The notes under the pieces are model-generated. The model made no database searches. It had not been told where the DNA came from and saw only the letters and a program-made list of their open reading frames with translations. From Nitrospira sp. (GTDB lineage Bacteria > Nitrospirota > Nitrospiria > Nitrospirales > Nitrospiraceae), in the NCBI GenBank assembly GCA_005239465.1, contig SPAW01000007.1:1-64000 (forward strand): 64,000 nt of DNA, written 5' to 3'. This document shows, one piece after another, positions 19,533-27,545 of this stretch (the first letter of the stretch is position 1; each line of letters starts with the position of its first letter). The position numbers and the translations under genes are program-made.

Positions 19533-21157
19533 GCTGTCCTCCTCCTTGTGAGTGTGAAGTATATGGTCGTGCCCCTGCCGACCTCCGACTCGGCCGACAC
19601 ATCTCCGCCATGGCGGAGAATGATCCGCTTTACGGTGGCCAAACCGACACCGGTCCCGGCAAATTCCTCCGCTCGATGAAGCCGTTGAAAGGCTCCGAAC
19701 AATTTCCCGACATACTGCATGTCGAAGCCAACGCCGTTGTCCTGGACGAAGTACGTGTCCAGCCCGTTCTCGGACCGACAGCCGACGGTGATCTTCGCAA
19801 CTTCCTGTGTGCGCGTGAACTTGAGCGCATTCGAGATCAGGTTCATGTAGACCTGTTTCAGGAGAACTCCGTCGGCCATGCAAGAGGGAAGCGTACCGAC
19901 CGTGATTTCGACCAGCCGCCCATTTTTTTCCTCTCCATGGAGTTCCCCCAGAACCTCCTCCACGAGCTGTCGCGGTTCCACCTTCTGCACGGCCATGGCT
20001 TGCCGACCCAAGCGGGACAGCTCCAGCAGCGCGTTCACAAGGTTATCCATTTTTTGGGCGTTCTCCCGCACACGCTGCAGGAAATGTCTCGCCTCCTCCG
20101 GCATCCCGTCGGCATATTCCTCGGTCAGAATTTTTGAAAATCCGTCCATCGACCGGAGCGGGGCGCGCAGGTCGTGCGACACCGAATAGGAGAAGGCTTC
20201 GAGTTCATGGTTGGCGACCTTGAGATCAGTGACCTGTTCTGCTAATCGTGCGTTGGCAGCTTGGAGAGCCTGCCTTTGCCTGACGATGACGGCCTGCATC
20301 TGATCGTAGGTCTCTGCTAGGGCATTCACCTCATCGCGGGGCGGCCTGGGCACCGCGGAAGAAGAGAGAGGATCGACCTCGGTGTCTGCGATACCGCGCA
20401 TGCGCGAGGCAAGCTGACTTAAGGGACGTGCAACGATTCTTCTGGTTCCCGTCGCGATGATCCCTGCCAGCAGCAGGAATATCCCGAAACCGCCGCCGAC
20501 GGTCAGGAGGAGATCCTTCCGACTTTCCTGAAGGTACTGATCGATGGGCATGATGACCTCCAGTCCGCCCATCAGGTCGTGCAACTTGAAATCATGCTTT
20601 GGGCTTTCCGGATGAGCATTGTGACAGTCCACGCAGGACTGGGCCGAGGCCATATCGGACATCATGACCCTCATAAAAGCTCGGCCCTCCATCGTGTCGA
20701 TCCAGAGAACATGTTTGTCAGGGTTCATCGCGAGAGCCGAAAAAGCCTCACGATGAAACTGGTCTTTCAACCCCTGACTTTTGTTAATCGCCCACGGGCT
20801 GATCAGTTGCGCGGTATAGCCCCCATGTTGCTTCGCGGCGATTTCCGACGCCTCGCGCACAAAGGTAGCCGGAAGCGGCAGAAACTCCTTGACGTCGTGG
20901 TATTGGGATGCGAGTGTCCCACCGAGCTCGAGGATGCGGGGAACGACGACGGATGCGTAGTATTCCCGATCGGCCATAATCTGGGTATGGATTGCTTTAG
21001 CTCGTGCGGTCATCTTCTGCTCGAGGCCGGCGGCAGTTCTATCATAGACGGCCCAGGTTATTAGGAAAATGACCACCACGATCGGTGGTATAGTAAAGGC
21101 GAGTAGCTTGGCACCGACTCCCCAATGTTTCCTACGGAAGAGTGAGAGAACCTTCAT
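19529..21157 (-). CDS. Membrane histidine kinase with heme-binding DUF3365-like sensor
   Basis: A 542-residue sensor kinase. TM1 is about residues 17-37, with a periplasmic domain to about 215. This domain resembles Tll0287/DUF3365 sensors and holds a c-type heme motif, CVDCH (Cys175, Cys178, His179). TM2 is about 216-236, then HAMP, a coiled coil, HisKA with His328 (SYSVSHDLRAPLRS), and HATPase with NLISNALKF, DNGVGFD and GTGVGLATV. The start is MKVLSLFRRK at 21157, because the frame upstream to 21244 is not family-like. It should sense redox, gas ligands or light-related signals through heme; the ligand is not known. Confidence 0.9.
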   Translation of the reverse strand: MKVLSLFRRKHWGVGAKLLAFTIPPIVVVIFLITWAVYDRTAAGLEQKMTARAKAIHTQIMADREYYASVVVPRILELGGTLASQYHDVKEFLPLPATFVREASEIAAKQHGGYTAQLISPWAINKSQGLKDQFHREAFSALAMNPDKHVLWIDTMEGRAFMRVMMSDMASAQSCVDCHNAHPESPKHDFKLHDLMGGLEVIMPIDQYLQESRKDLLLTVGGGFGIFLLLAGIIATGTRRIVARPLSQLASRMRGIADTEVDPLSSSAVPRPPRDEVNALAETYDQMQAVIVRQRQALQAANARLAEQVTDLKVANHELEAFSYSVSHDLRAPLRSMDGFSKILTEEYADGMPEEARHFLQRVRENAQKMDNLVNALLELSRLGRQAMAVQKVEPRQLVEEVLGELHGEEKNGRLVEITVGTLPSCMADGVLLKQVYMNLISNALKFTRTQEVAKITVGCRSENGLDTYFVQDNGVGFDMQYVGKLFGAFQRLHRAEEFAGTGVGLATVKRIILRHGGDVSAESEVGRGTTIYFTLTRRRTA

Positions 21158-21430
21158 AGGATAGCCGGCGCTAAGGCGTGCAATACAAATAACCGATTGC
21201 CTACAGTGTAAGATCGAGATTAAACCATGTATCCCTATTGTCAATTAATAGATTGTTTCTGCATTGAAAGAGGAGAGTCCGGTTCTAAACGTAGATGAAA
21301 CGGGGCTCGACAGTCTACTTTTTCGGATCGGCCTGGGCGATTCCTTCGTCGCGCAGGGAACGAAGACTACCGTTCTATGGAAGCATTGCGTGAGGGGAGG
21401 GGGATTCAGAGGCAGTCTATCTGGTGTGTG

Positions 21431-21550
21431 GGTCTGTCTTGTCTCTCTCGTTTGTCGAACCAAATAAACGAGACAGACCAAACAGACCAGATGAACCAGC
21501 TCCCCGACACGCGCCACGAAGTGGTCTCTGGGCCCGATTTCTTCTTGCCT
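21431..21550. repeat. Dispersed intergenic repeat, copy 2 (with hairpin)
   Basis: The left half, gtctgtcttgtctctctcg, is an imperfect inverted repeat of the following aaataaacgagacagacc stretch, giving a long hairpin. The tail gcgccacgaagtggtctctg matches copy 1 at 17101-17120. It lies between the kinase gene and the PAS-like gene. Confidence 0.65.
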
Positions 21551-21915
21551 CTCGTCTAGCTCAACCCCCGATGCGACGGTTTCGGCAAATAAGAAGCTCC
21601 TGATAGCTGAATCACAACCAGTTGATTTGACTCATGCTCTGTCTGCCCTTGGTCCTCTTTGTCTCATCAATGATCAAATATGACCCTTTAGAGGGATTGC
21701 CATTTTTTCGTCAAATTGGTAGTTCCCGTTTCCCTGTGACACGTTCTCAGTAGGTGTGTGACCTTACCGCTGGTTTCTACTATGGATCGAACGCCGTCGG
21801 CTCCTTCTCTCCTTTTCCGGAATCTGTCCGGTGAATTTTATCCCCGACAGCGTGGAGCGTTATCACGCGCTGTCCAGTTCACCTTATAGAATTGTTCTGA
21901 GGAGGGCGTAATGAA
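21551..21915. other. Non-coding stretch before PAS-like gene
   Basis: No gene is supported here. A hairpin can form at about 21848-21873 (gacagcg with cgctgtc), and a TATAGAAT-like -10 element lies at about 21886, followed by GAGGAGGG before the PAS-like gene. The promoter for that gene is probably here. Confidence 0.4.
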
Positions 21916-22398
21916 ATGAATATAACATCAAAGTTGGGCAGAGCCTTTGTTTCGCCCGGCAAAAGCGAGAATACGGTCTTGCTGCAGTCGTGCCCGGGAA
22001 TTCTTGTCTTCTCTCGCTCACGACAGCTGCAGTACGTGAATCGTCGGGCCCTTAAATTGATAGGCAACATCGGCCAGGCGATGACGGAATCATGCTTGAT
22101 CGCGCTCCCGTCACAACTGCTCGAATTGCGTGATCAAATCCAAGAAAGCCTTGACGACCGTCTCAGGGCAAATATCTGGGAACCATTCGAAGTGAGTCGA
22201 ATGGTGGCTGAACGTGGGCAACGGCTCCTTCTCCGTGGATTCGGACAACCAGATCGAGCGGTGAGCCTCTATTCTCGCATCATCATCCTCCTGGAAGAGA
22301 TCAAGTTCGTGGAGGAGGACAGGAGTCAGCTGGCGGACTCCCGTATGAGGCTATCCGAGTTGCAGAAAACAGGCGTCGGGTTCCCGGCGACTGCATAG
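21916..22398 (+). CDS. PAS-like single-domain protein
   Basis: A 160-residue soluble protein. Residues about 22-60 (CPGILVFSRSRQLQYVNRRA) follow the start of a PAS fold, and the C-terminus (about 115-155) is a charged coiled coil. No output domain is present. It begins at the ATG at 21916 with GAGGAGGG upstream; an earlier ATG at 21911 stops after two codons. The next gene on the same strand is a PilZ-type protein 90 bp on, so a signalling role is likely, but ligand and partner are unknown. Confidence 0.6.
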   Translation: MNITSKLGRAFVSPGKSENTVLLQSCPGILVFSRSRQLQYVNRRALKLIGNIGQAMTESCLIALPSQLLELRDQIQESLDDRLRANIWEPFEVSRMVAERGQRLLLRGFGQPDRAVSLYSRIIILLEEIKFVEEDRSQLADSRMRLSELQKTGVGFPATA

Positions 22399-22488
22399 AG
22401 ACCGGAGAGGGCGTAGGTATGCCGTTCCGTGCCTGGCGCGGGCGGCCGTGGACAAACGGAATAGCCTGGTGTCAGAGCAAGGCCGCAT

Positions 22489-22854
22489 GTGACTCCCTCA
22501 AAGATCCCGCCAGCAGCAGACGAGTTGGCCAACCCGGACCGCAGGGGAGGGGAGCGTCTCCTGAGAATACAGCCATGTTTTTACCAACTGGCGCATATCG
22601 CTGGTCACGAGATCGTCGAGTTCTCTGATGGTCATGCGTTGTCTGTCAATGCCAGTTTGGGAGGATTCTTGCTCTTAATGCCTCAGCCCCCCGAGCGGAG
22701 ACAAGTGTTTGAAGTACACACGTCCTTGTTGGGGGAGGAGAGAGCGGTCAAATTGGTGGAAACCTGCTGGACGCGCGAAATGACATTTGGCGCTACCGGA
22801 AAAGTCTACCTCGTCGGCGTCAAGTCCCTCTTCGAACCCACTCGTCCCAATTAG
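22489..22854 (+). CDS. PilZ-domain protein
   Basis: A 121-residue protein with PilZ features: RRGGER (arginine-rich c-di-GMP contact) near residues 18-23 and SVNASLGGFLLLM, which fits the [D/N]-x-S-x-x-G motif, around residue 52. It probably binds c-di-GMP as a stand-alone adaptor. The GTG at 22489 follows AAGG at a reasonable distance; no ATG lies near. It sits after the PAS-like gene and near a GGDEF-EAL regulator, fitting a local c-di-GMP circuit. Its function beyond binding is unknown. Confidence 0.65.
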   Translation: MTPSKIPPAADELANPDRRGGERLLRIQPCFYQLAHIAGHEIVEFSDGHALSVNASLGGFLLLMPQPPERRQVFEVHTSLLGEERAVKLVETCWTREMTFGATGKVYLVGVKSLFEPTRPN

Positions 22855-23068
22855 AGAGCGCTAGTGGGCTAGAGTCGGACCCGGACTGAACGGCACGCCT
22901 TGGCTGAGTTTATGCGCGGTGTGCGTCGTGGAGGTGGTCCGTCGAGCCAAAAACCTGGCTAAGTCGTAGGAGAAAGCCCGCCAAGCACCGCAAATTATTT
23001 CGGCCACTTTTTTAATTACTGAAATCTAGAATATCCCCGTTTTTCTTCGTGCTGAGTCTATGTCTGGA

Positions 23069-23084
23069 TGGCACGGGTTATGCG
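23069..23084 (+). promoter_or_regulatory. Candidate sigma-54 promoter
   Basis: The sequence tggcacgggttatgcg matches the sigma-54 consensus TGGCAC-N5-TTGC with GG and GC at the correct 10-bp spacing; one mismatch (A for the first T of TTGC). It lies about 60 bp before a small ORF with a good ribosome site. No enhancer site was identified. Confidence 0.45.
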
Positions 23085-23141
23085 GATGCCTAAAAAATCG
23101 GTATCGCACCCGTTGACACACACTGTTGAAGAGGAGTAAGG

Positions 23142-23255
23142 ATGAAATCGTTCGCACACTGGTTCACGTGTACTGGGATGACAAAGTGTGCGACTGTCCG
23201 CATAGTTCTCCTGGTTATTCCGAAGCAAGGAGGAGGTGGAGATGGAAGACCTTAA
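23142..23255 (+). CDS. Possible 37-residue small ORF
   Basis: ATG at 23142, preceded by GAGGAGTAAGG. It reads MKSFAHWFTCTGMTKCATVR, then a hydrophobic IVLLVIP and a Gly-rich end, stopping at 23253. The hydrophobic part is short for a membrane helix. It overlaps the next tiny ORF. Coding status is uncertain; it could instead be a leader region. Confidence 0.3.
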   Translation: MKSFAHWFTCTGMTKCATVRIVLLVIPKQGGGGDGRP

Positions 23256-23313
23256 TCCACCGGACCACAACGGCCCGCCGAGTCACGGGCGGGCTTCTCG
23301 TCAGTCACGCTAG
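23242..23313 (+). CDS. Possible 23-residue small ORF with strong ribosome site
   Basis: ATG at 23242 preceded by AAGGAGGAGG at good spacing, almost the same leader as the CBS gene at 23694. The peptide is MEDLNPPDHNGPPSHGRASR plus three residues. A 7-bp stem (23273-23279 with 23288-23294) lies inside it, so it may act as a translated leader or attenuator. No family known. Confidence 0.3.
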   Translation: MEDLNPPDHNGPPSHGRASRQSR

Positions 23314-23515
23314 CCGGTTCTCCATCTGCTGTCGCCTTCCCGCGTCAGGGAAACACACATACCGATGAGCCTTTGTGGAGTGCCCGGGCTGGTGTGAGGA
23401 ACACAAGCGCCTGGGATCGAATCGTATTTCCCCTGACGAGTCGCCTTGAACCCACTCCTCGCACGGGTCTTCAGGATCAGCATACAAAAAACACGTTCGG
23501 CGTCCTAAGCGCCAC

Positions 23516-23566
23516 ACACGGGCGACCTCCCATCTTGGTGCAGGGTCGCCCGTGTCGTTACGTTTT
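23516..23566 (+). terminator. Rho-independent terminator
   Basis: A perfect 12-bp stem (acacgggcgacc at 23516-23527 with its complement at 23544-23555), a 16-nt loop, then a T run at 23562-23566. It would end a transcript starting at the sigma-54-like site near 23070, insulating the CBS gene downstream. Between 22855 and 23690 there is no other convincing gene. Confidence 0.75.
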
Positions 23567-23693
23567 TGAACGAACCGAGCGATCTTCGGAAACCGGTGAT
23601 CTGCTCGGTCGTTATGGCACCCGAGGATAATGGCACGAGTGTCGAAAACGAGACTTTTCATGGCATTGAGCACATTGAAAGGAGGAGGTGGCC

Positions 23694-24146
23694 ATGTTTG
23701 TCCATGACGTCATGTCAATAGGTCTGGTAACTGCCAAGAAGACGGATACGGTTCGGTCGGCCGTGGTGAAAATGATGAACCGCCACTGTGGGGCCATTCC
23801 CGTGGTTGAGGGAGAGGCTCGGCTCATTGGGATGGTGACGTTGCGCGATGTTCTGTTGCCGCTGTATCCCAACTATGGCGACTACATTCACGACAACGTG
23901 CACAGCCGCGATTTTGTCGAGATGGAAGAGGGGTACCCTGAGGCGCTCGGTAGGAAAGTCGAAGAGATCATGAGCCCGAATCCCCTCACGGTGTCACCCT
24001 ATGATCCGATTCTGGAAGCCGCCTCGTACATGGGGCTCAAGCACTTCAGGCGTATCCCCGTCGCCGACAAGGGCATACTCGTCGGGATGCTCAGTATCGG
24101 CGACATCAACCGCGGGTTATTCTTTGAGAAAGGGATGCGAGGTTGA
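23694..24146 (+). CDS. Protein with two CBS domains
   Basis: A 150-residue protein made of a CBS pair: VHDVMSIGLVTAKKTDTVRS to VTLRDVLLPL (about residues 4-57), and KVEEIMSPNPLTVSPYDPIL to LSIGDINRGL (about 85-142). CBS pairs bind adenosine nucleotides and sense energy state. The ATG at 23694 is chosen because AAAGGAGGAGG lies directly upstream; an in-frame GTG two codons earlier is less well placed. No enzymatic domain is attached. It is 0.4 kb from orphan amoC but on the other strand, so any functional link is only positional. Confidence 0.85.
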   Translation: MFVHDVMSIGLVTAKKTDTVRSAVVKMMNRHCGAIPVVEGEARLIGMVTLRDVLLPLYPNYGDYIHDNVHSRDFVEMEEGYPEALGRKVEEIMSPNPLTVSPYDPILEAASYMGLKHFRRIPVADKGILVGMLSIGDINRGLFFEKGMRG

Positions 24147-24236
24147 GCGCAGCGCCCGTCTGAACCCCGCAGTGCGGGAGAGCCTGCGCTGCTTGGTTAG
24201 CAGCGGATTTCTGATGGCAAGAGCGTGTGGGGATCT

Positions 24237-24285
24237 GTTGGTTTGTTTCGTTCCCTGAACCCAACAAACCGAATAAATCAATCAA
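24237..24285. repeat. Dispersed intergenic repeat, copy 3 (short)
   Basis: gttggtttgtttcgttc, then cct, then gaacccaacaaacc form a hairpin, followed by an A-rich tract. The central cgttccctgaac is identical to copy 1 at 17030-17041. It lacks the cgccacgaa tail. Located between the CBS gene and the nuclease remnant. Confidence 0.5.
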
Positions 24286-24312
24286 TACTTGTATCTTGGG
24301 ACTCATGCCTGA

Positions 24313-24459
24313 ACCCAAATCTGTGAAGCGATCCTGCCCGATGGCACCAACGTCAATCACAAGCTGATCAAAGAGGGCTGGTGCTGGTAGTATCAGAAGT
24401 CTGCGTTGGGAGATACGCTGCTGGAAGGGCTAGAGCGGGACGCCCGACATGATCTCGGC
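24313..24459 (+). pseudogene. Thermonuclease (SNase) fragment with in-frame stop
   Basis: One frame reads EAILPDGTNVNHKLIKEGWC, W, then a TAG stop at 24388-24390, then YQKSALGDTLLEGLERDARH. This is the central part of staphylococcal-nuclease-like proteins, in which a tryptophan occupies the stop position (TGG to TAG). No N-terminal catalytic Arg/Asp region and no normal C-terminus are present. It lies between the CBS gene and amoC, and is a dead remnant rather than a gene. Confidence 0.7.
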
Positions 24460-24492
24460 GGTTCTAAACATAACCCCCCCCCCTTTATTCCA

Positions 24493-24510
24493 GCCGGCCG
24501 GTCGGCCGGC
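24493..24510. repeat. Near-perfect GC palindrome downstream of amoC
   Basis: gccggccg-gt-cggccggc: two 8-bp arms with a 2-bp centre, about 55 bp after the amoC stop on its 3' side, next to a run of ten C (24474-24483). It can fold as a hairpin but lacks a following T run on the amoC strand, so it may stabilise the 3' end rather than terminate. Confidence 0.5.
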
Positions 24511-24564
24511 CCCGCTCCCCGGTATCCGGAGCACAGGGCCGGTCAACCGAGAGACGACTTCGTG

Positions 24565-25356
24565 TTAGAACGGTTTCAGAATGGCCTTGGACTCGTTGTT
24601 CCAGATCACATCCGCCAGGTTGGACATGCGGGAGACGATTTGCGCCGCCACCCCTCCGGCTGCGCCGAACAGGCCGCACCAGCCCAGGGTCACAAAGCCC
24701 CAGTGCAACGGGGCCGCGAACAGTTCATCCACGAACCAGAACGCATGGCCCCACTCATTGAGCCCTACATTGGGCAGAATAAACATCGGCCCCACGACCG
24801 CCGCCACCAAGGGAAACGAGGTCGCTCGGTAGTACAGCGGCAGCCGGGTCTGCGCATACAGGTAGCTCGACACGCCGCAGGTGATGTACAACGGGAAGGT
24901 GCCGTAGAAGGCCACGATATGGCTGGCAGTAAAGCTCGTATCGCGGATGATCACCTGATGCCAGGCCGCGTCCTGCTCCAGGGTGTAACTCCCGGCGTAA
25001 TACACGCCCCAGATATAACAGGCGAGCCACATCATCCAATAAAAATACCGCTTGAGTTCCAACTTGGGGTCCAGGTTGGCCAGGTTGCGATCCCGCGTCG
25101 TCCAGAGCCACCCGATGGACACGGCAAAGAAGACGGCGTTCGCGAGGATGTTAAAGCGCCACAGCCCCATCCAGACCGATTCGAATTCCGGGGTCATTGA
25201 ATCCAACCCATGCGAGTAGCCGAACGTGCGCTGGTACAGGACCCAAAAGATGCCGATCGCCAGCATCGAGAACCAGCCGATCTTAAAGGGCGTCGAATTG
25301 TACCACTGCGAGATGTCATACCCTCGGTCAGTGGTTGCTTGAGATGAGACTGCCAT
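24565..25356 (-). CDS. amoC: Ammonia monooxygenase subunit C (orphan copy)
   Basis: AmoC is the membrane subunit of the copper ammonia monooxygenase that oxidises ammonia to hydroxylamine. The 263-residue protein opens [20 protein letters not shown] and has about six membrane helices. The CuC-type metal ligands are intact: EQDAAWH gives Asp129 and His133, and TASHIVAFY gives His146, with the D-x3-H-x12-H spacing known from PmoC. The conserved [15 protein letters not shown] and the C-terminal [13 protein letters not shown] are present. AAGGAGG precedes the ATG. No amoA or amoB is adjacent, so this is a lone copy, as often found beside the complete cluster in ammonia oxidisers. It marks a comammox-type Nitrospira. 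Confidence 0.95.
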   Translation of the reverse strand: MAVSSQATTDRGYDISQWYNSTPFKIGWFSMLAIGIFWVLYQRTFGYSHGLDSMTPEFESVWMGLWRFNILANAVFFAVSIGWLWTTRDRNLANLDPKLELKRYFYWMMWLACYIWGVYYAGSYTLEQDAAWHQVIIRDTSFTASHIVAFYGTFPLYITCGVSSYLYAQTRLPLYYRATSFPLVAAVVGPMFILPNVGLNEWGHAFWFVDELFAAPLHWGFVTLGWCGLFGAAGGVAAQIVSRMSNLADVIWNNESKAILKPF

Positions 25357-25458
25357 GTTCCAGACCTCCTTGTGTTAAATATAAATTGTGAACCACCACT
25401 ACTCTGTTTCAACGAAAAGTTCACGCCACAAGTGTCCACCGATTGCATTCAGACTAAA

Positions 25459-25488
25459 ATTTTATCCAAATAAAACCCCGCTTTTCAA
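25459..25488 (-). promoter_or_regulatory. Candidate sigma-70 promoter of amoC
   Basis: On the minus strand TTGAAA (25488-25483), an 18-bp spacer and TAAAAT (25464-25459) lie about 100 bp before the amoC start, in an otherwise gene-free 0.66-kb region (25357-26021). The rest of that region shows only a short possible ORF at 25834-26046, which I do not regard as supported. Confidence 0.45.
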
Positions 25489-26021
25489 CACCACACATTA
25501 CAACTGTATTTTCATATAGTTAGAAATCGTCTGCACATCCGCGCTATCTTTTGTTATCTCTATTTCTGCTCCCCATTATGCAAGTCTCACGTGTTTGTGG
25601 ACGCGCTCATCGGCTAAAGGCGTGGGCCCCCTGCAAGTTGCACGGCGCCCACAAACCAGGCGGTGCCACTCCTCCGTCCGCCTTGAGCTTTTGAATGTTC
25701 TCCAGTTGCACCTGCCGAACAAGCCCCCCCTCTGACCCTACAGCAGCTAGGTTGTGTCACCGCCAGTTACGCTTGAAGTGACACCATTGCCCTTTCTACC
25801 CTTCACATCCCATGCAACGAGGGAGAAGAGGTAATGTCGTTGGTGTATCGCGAAAATCAGGCTATTGTGGCAGGGATTCCGAGTCTAGAGGATTCTCTGG
25901 AGAAGCCTTTTGATTCCCGACGAGTGAGAAACGAATGGTATGATGCTTGCGAATTCCCCCATACAAGTGGACGCGAAGAGTTTATGGCGAGCGCGGCCCA
26001 GTCGGCGAGAGGAGGAGGACC

Positions 26022-26933
26022 ATGCGATCTATTCGACGAGCGGTAGGCGTCCTAGCCTTGATGTTGTGTGTCGGCGCAACTCCCATCGAAGCGCCCAAGC
26101 AGCTCGACCGCGAGATCACCGGCAAAGACGGCTCGAAAATGCTCCTGATTCCGGCTGGAGACTTTATGATGGGCAGCACAGAGGGTCGTGCGGACGAGGA
26201 GCCGGTGCACCAAGTCTCGCTGGATGCGTTCTATCTCGACAAGTACGAAGTCACGAACAAGTTGTTTCAGAAGTTCGTGCGTGAGACCGGCTACGAGACA
26301 ACAGCCGAGACGGAAGGCCGGGCCGCTGGTGTGACGTCCAACGGCGAATGGGTGGTGATCAGCGGGGCAAACTGGCGGAAGCCGGAGGGGAGGGAGACAG
26401 TCTTCGAGTCAAATCGCGAGGAGCATCCCGTCGTCTCCGTCTCCTGGTACGATGCGGATGCCTACTGCCGCTGGGCGGACAGGCGGCTGCCGACGGAGGC
26501 GGAGTTTGAATATGCCAACCGGGCCGGCACTCGATCGATCTATTGGTGGGGGGACGGGAACCCCGGCTCGCAACGGGTGGCGAACATCGCTGATGAAGCT
26601 GCTAAACGGCAGTTTCCCGGCTTGCCAATCATGGCGGGCTATGACGACGGCTATGGGCGCACGGCGCCGGTGGGGTTGTTCGACCCGAACCCCTGGGGTC
26701 TGCACGATATGATCGGGAATGTATGGGAATGGACAGCGGACTGGTACGACGAGGACTACTACCGCAACAGCCCGGAGCGGAATCCGATCGGCCCCTTCAG
26801 CGGCAAGTACAAGGTCCTGCGGGGCGGGTCATGGCACAACGGGCCGCTGGGCGTGCGCTCAGCGTACCGGCGCTACAGCCAACCGACGTATCGGTACGAT
26901 CACTACGGGTGCCGCTGTGCGAAGACTCCGTAA
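26022..26933 (+). CDS. Exported SUMF1/formylglycine-enzyme-fold protein
   Basis: A 303-residue protein with an N-terminal signal peptide (MRSIRRAVGVLALMLCVGAT) and one FGE-sulfatase/SUMF1 domain: LIPAGDFMMGSTEGRADEEP, YLDKYEVTNKLFQKFV, RRLPTEAEFEYANRAGT, IGNVWEWTADWYD, VLRGGSWHNGPLGVRSAYRR. The cysteines that make formylglycine in true FGE are absent after RGGSW, so it is more likely a ligand-binding or accessory member. The start at 26022 has GGAGGAGGA upstream. It diverges from amoC, sharing the 0.66-kb control region. Function unknown. Confidence 0.85.
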   Translation: MRSIRRAVGVLALMLCVGATPIEAPKQLDREITGKDGSKMLLIPAGDFMMGSTEGRADEEPVHQVSLDAFYLDKYEVTNKLFQKFVRETGYETTAETEGRAAGVTSNGEWVVISGANWRKPEGRETVFESNREEHPVVSVSWYDADAYCRWADRRLPTEAEFEYANRAGTRSIYWWGDGNPGSQRVANIADEAAKRQFPGLPIMAGYDDGYGRTAPVGLFDPNPWGLHDMIGNVWEWTADWYDEDYYRNSPERNPIGPFSGKYKVLRGGSWHNGPLGVRSAYRRYSQPTYRYDHYGCRCAKTP

Positions 26934-26974
26934 ATCCTTGAGGCTTAACTCGTAATTCCTTGAGCGGATCGTCT

Positions 26975-27000
26975 GCCGCGCCCCGCACGCGGGGCGCGGC
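26975..27000. repeat. Perfect 12-bp-arm GC hairpin
   Basis: gccgcgccccgc-ac-gcggggcgcggc, 40 bp after the stop of the SUMF1-fold gene. A strong hairpin but followed by ttggaac, not a T run, so probably a 3'-end stabiliser or weak terminator. Confidence 0.55.
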
Positions 27001-27187
27001 TTGGAACTATGCGCCGGAGTTTGACCGGGCCTCGGATAGGTTTTGCAATTGCACATGTTTTTTGTGGTCCGAAGTGACACACTACCGTATCCCCATGAAT
27101 GTTTCACAACCTGGCGGCTAGGTTGTGGACCAGAAGAGGCGATTAGGGAAAGAGTAAGCCCGGTTATAGTCGCGGGGCCTGCTGTGT

Positions 27188-27545
27188 TTATGAGGCGTCA
27201 GAGGTCGCTAACGGTTCATTCTGCTCGGCTGGCGTGGACGTAGTTGCGTCCTGATTGAACGCTGCGGTGAGCACTTCTTCAATCCGCTCAGCCAGGATGA
27301 AGGTGAGTTTATCCCTTTCTTCTCCCGGAACACCTTTCACATTCTTTTCGTTCGCCTTCGGCAGAATGATCCGCAAGATGCCAGCACGGTGAGCCGTCAG
27401 CACCTTCTCCTTGATCCCTCCGATGGGTACGACTAACCTCCTCGAGCTGATTTCACCCGTCATGGCGGTAACGCTCCATCGGTTTTGCCTGCGTAAGCGG
27501 AGACTAAGGCCGTTGCCATGGTGATGTCGGCCGATGGGCCTTTAA
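27188..27545 (-). pseudogene. Lon protease C-terminal fragment, frameshifted
   Basis: The minus strand encodes the end of the Lon proteolytic domain. One frame gives FFKGPSADITMATALVSAYA with the serine of the catalytic dyad in KGPSA. A shift of one base near 27475 leads to SVTAMTGEISSRRLVVPIGG, then IKEKVLTAHRAGILRIILPK, with the dyad lysine region, ending at 27188. The AAA+ and N-terminal domains are missing, and no start is credible before the shift. It is a decayed fragment about 120 codons long. A full lon copy is expected elsewhere. Confidence 0.75.

Noticed and set aside
23305-23673. 122-codon minus-strand frame
   Set aside because: It runs across the perfect terminator stem and has no ribosome site or family features.
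24406-25200. 264-codon plus-strand frame across amoC
   Set aside because: Antisense shadow of amoC; its Pro/Arg/Gly/His-rich translation is an artefact of AmoC codon use.
25607-25765. Minus-strand open stretch reading LVRQVQLENIQKLKADGGVA upstream of amoC
   Set aside because: Looks somewhat protein-like, but there is no start codon or ribosome site and no family I can name; may be an old remnant.
25834-26046. 70-codon frame before the SUMF1-fold gene
   Set aside because: It overlaps the ribosome site and start of the better supported gene, and its composition is not protein-like in its second half.
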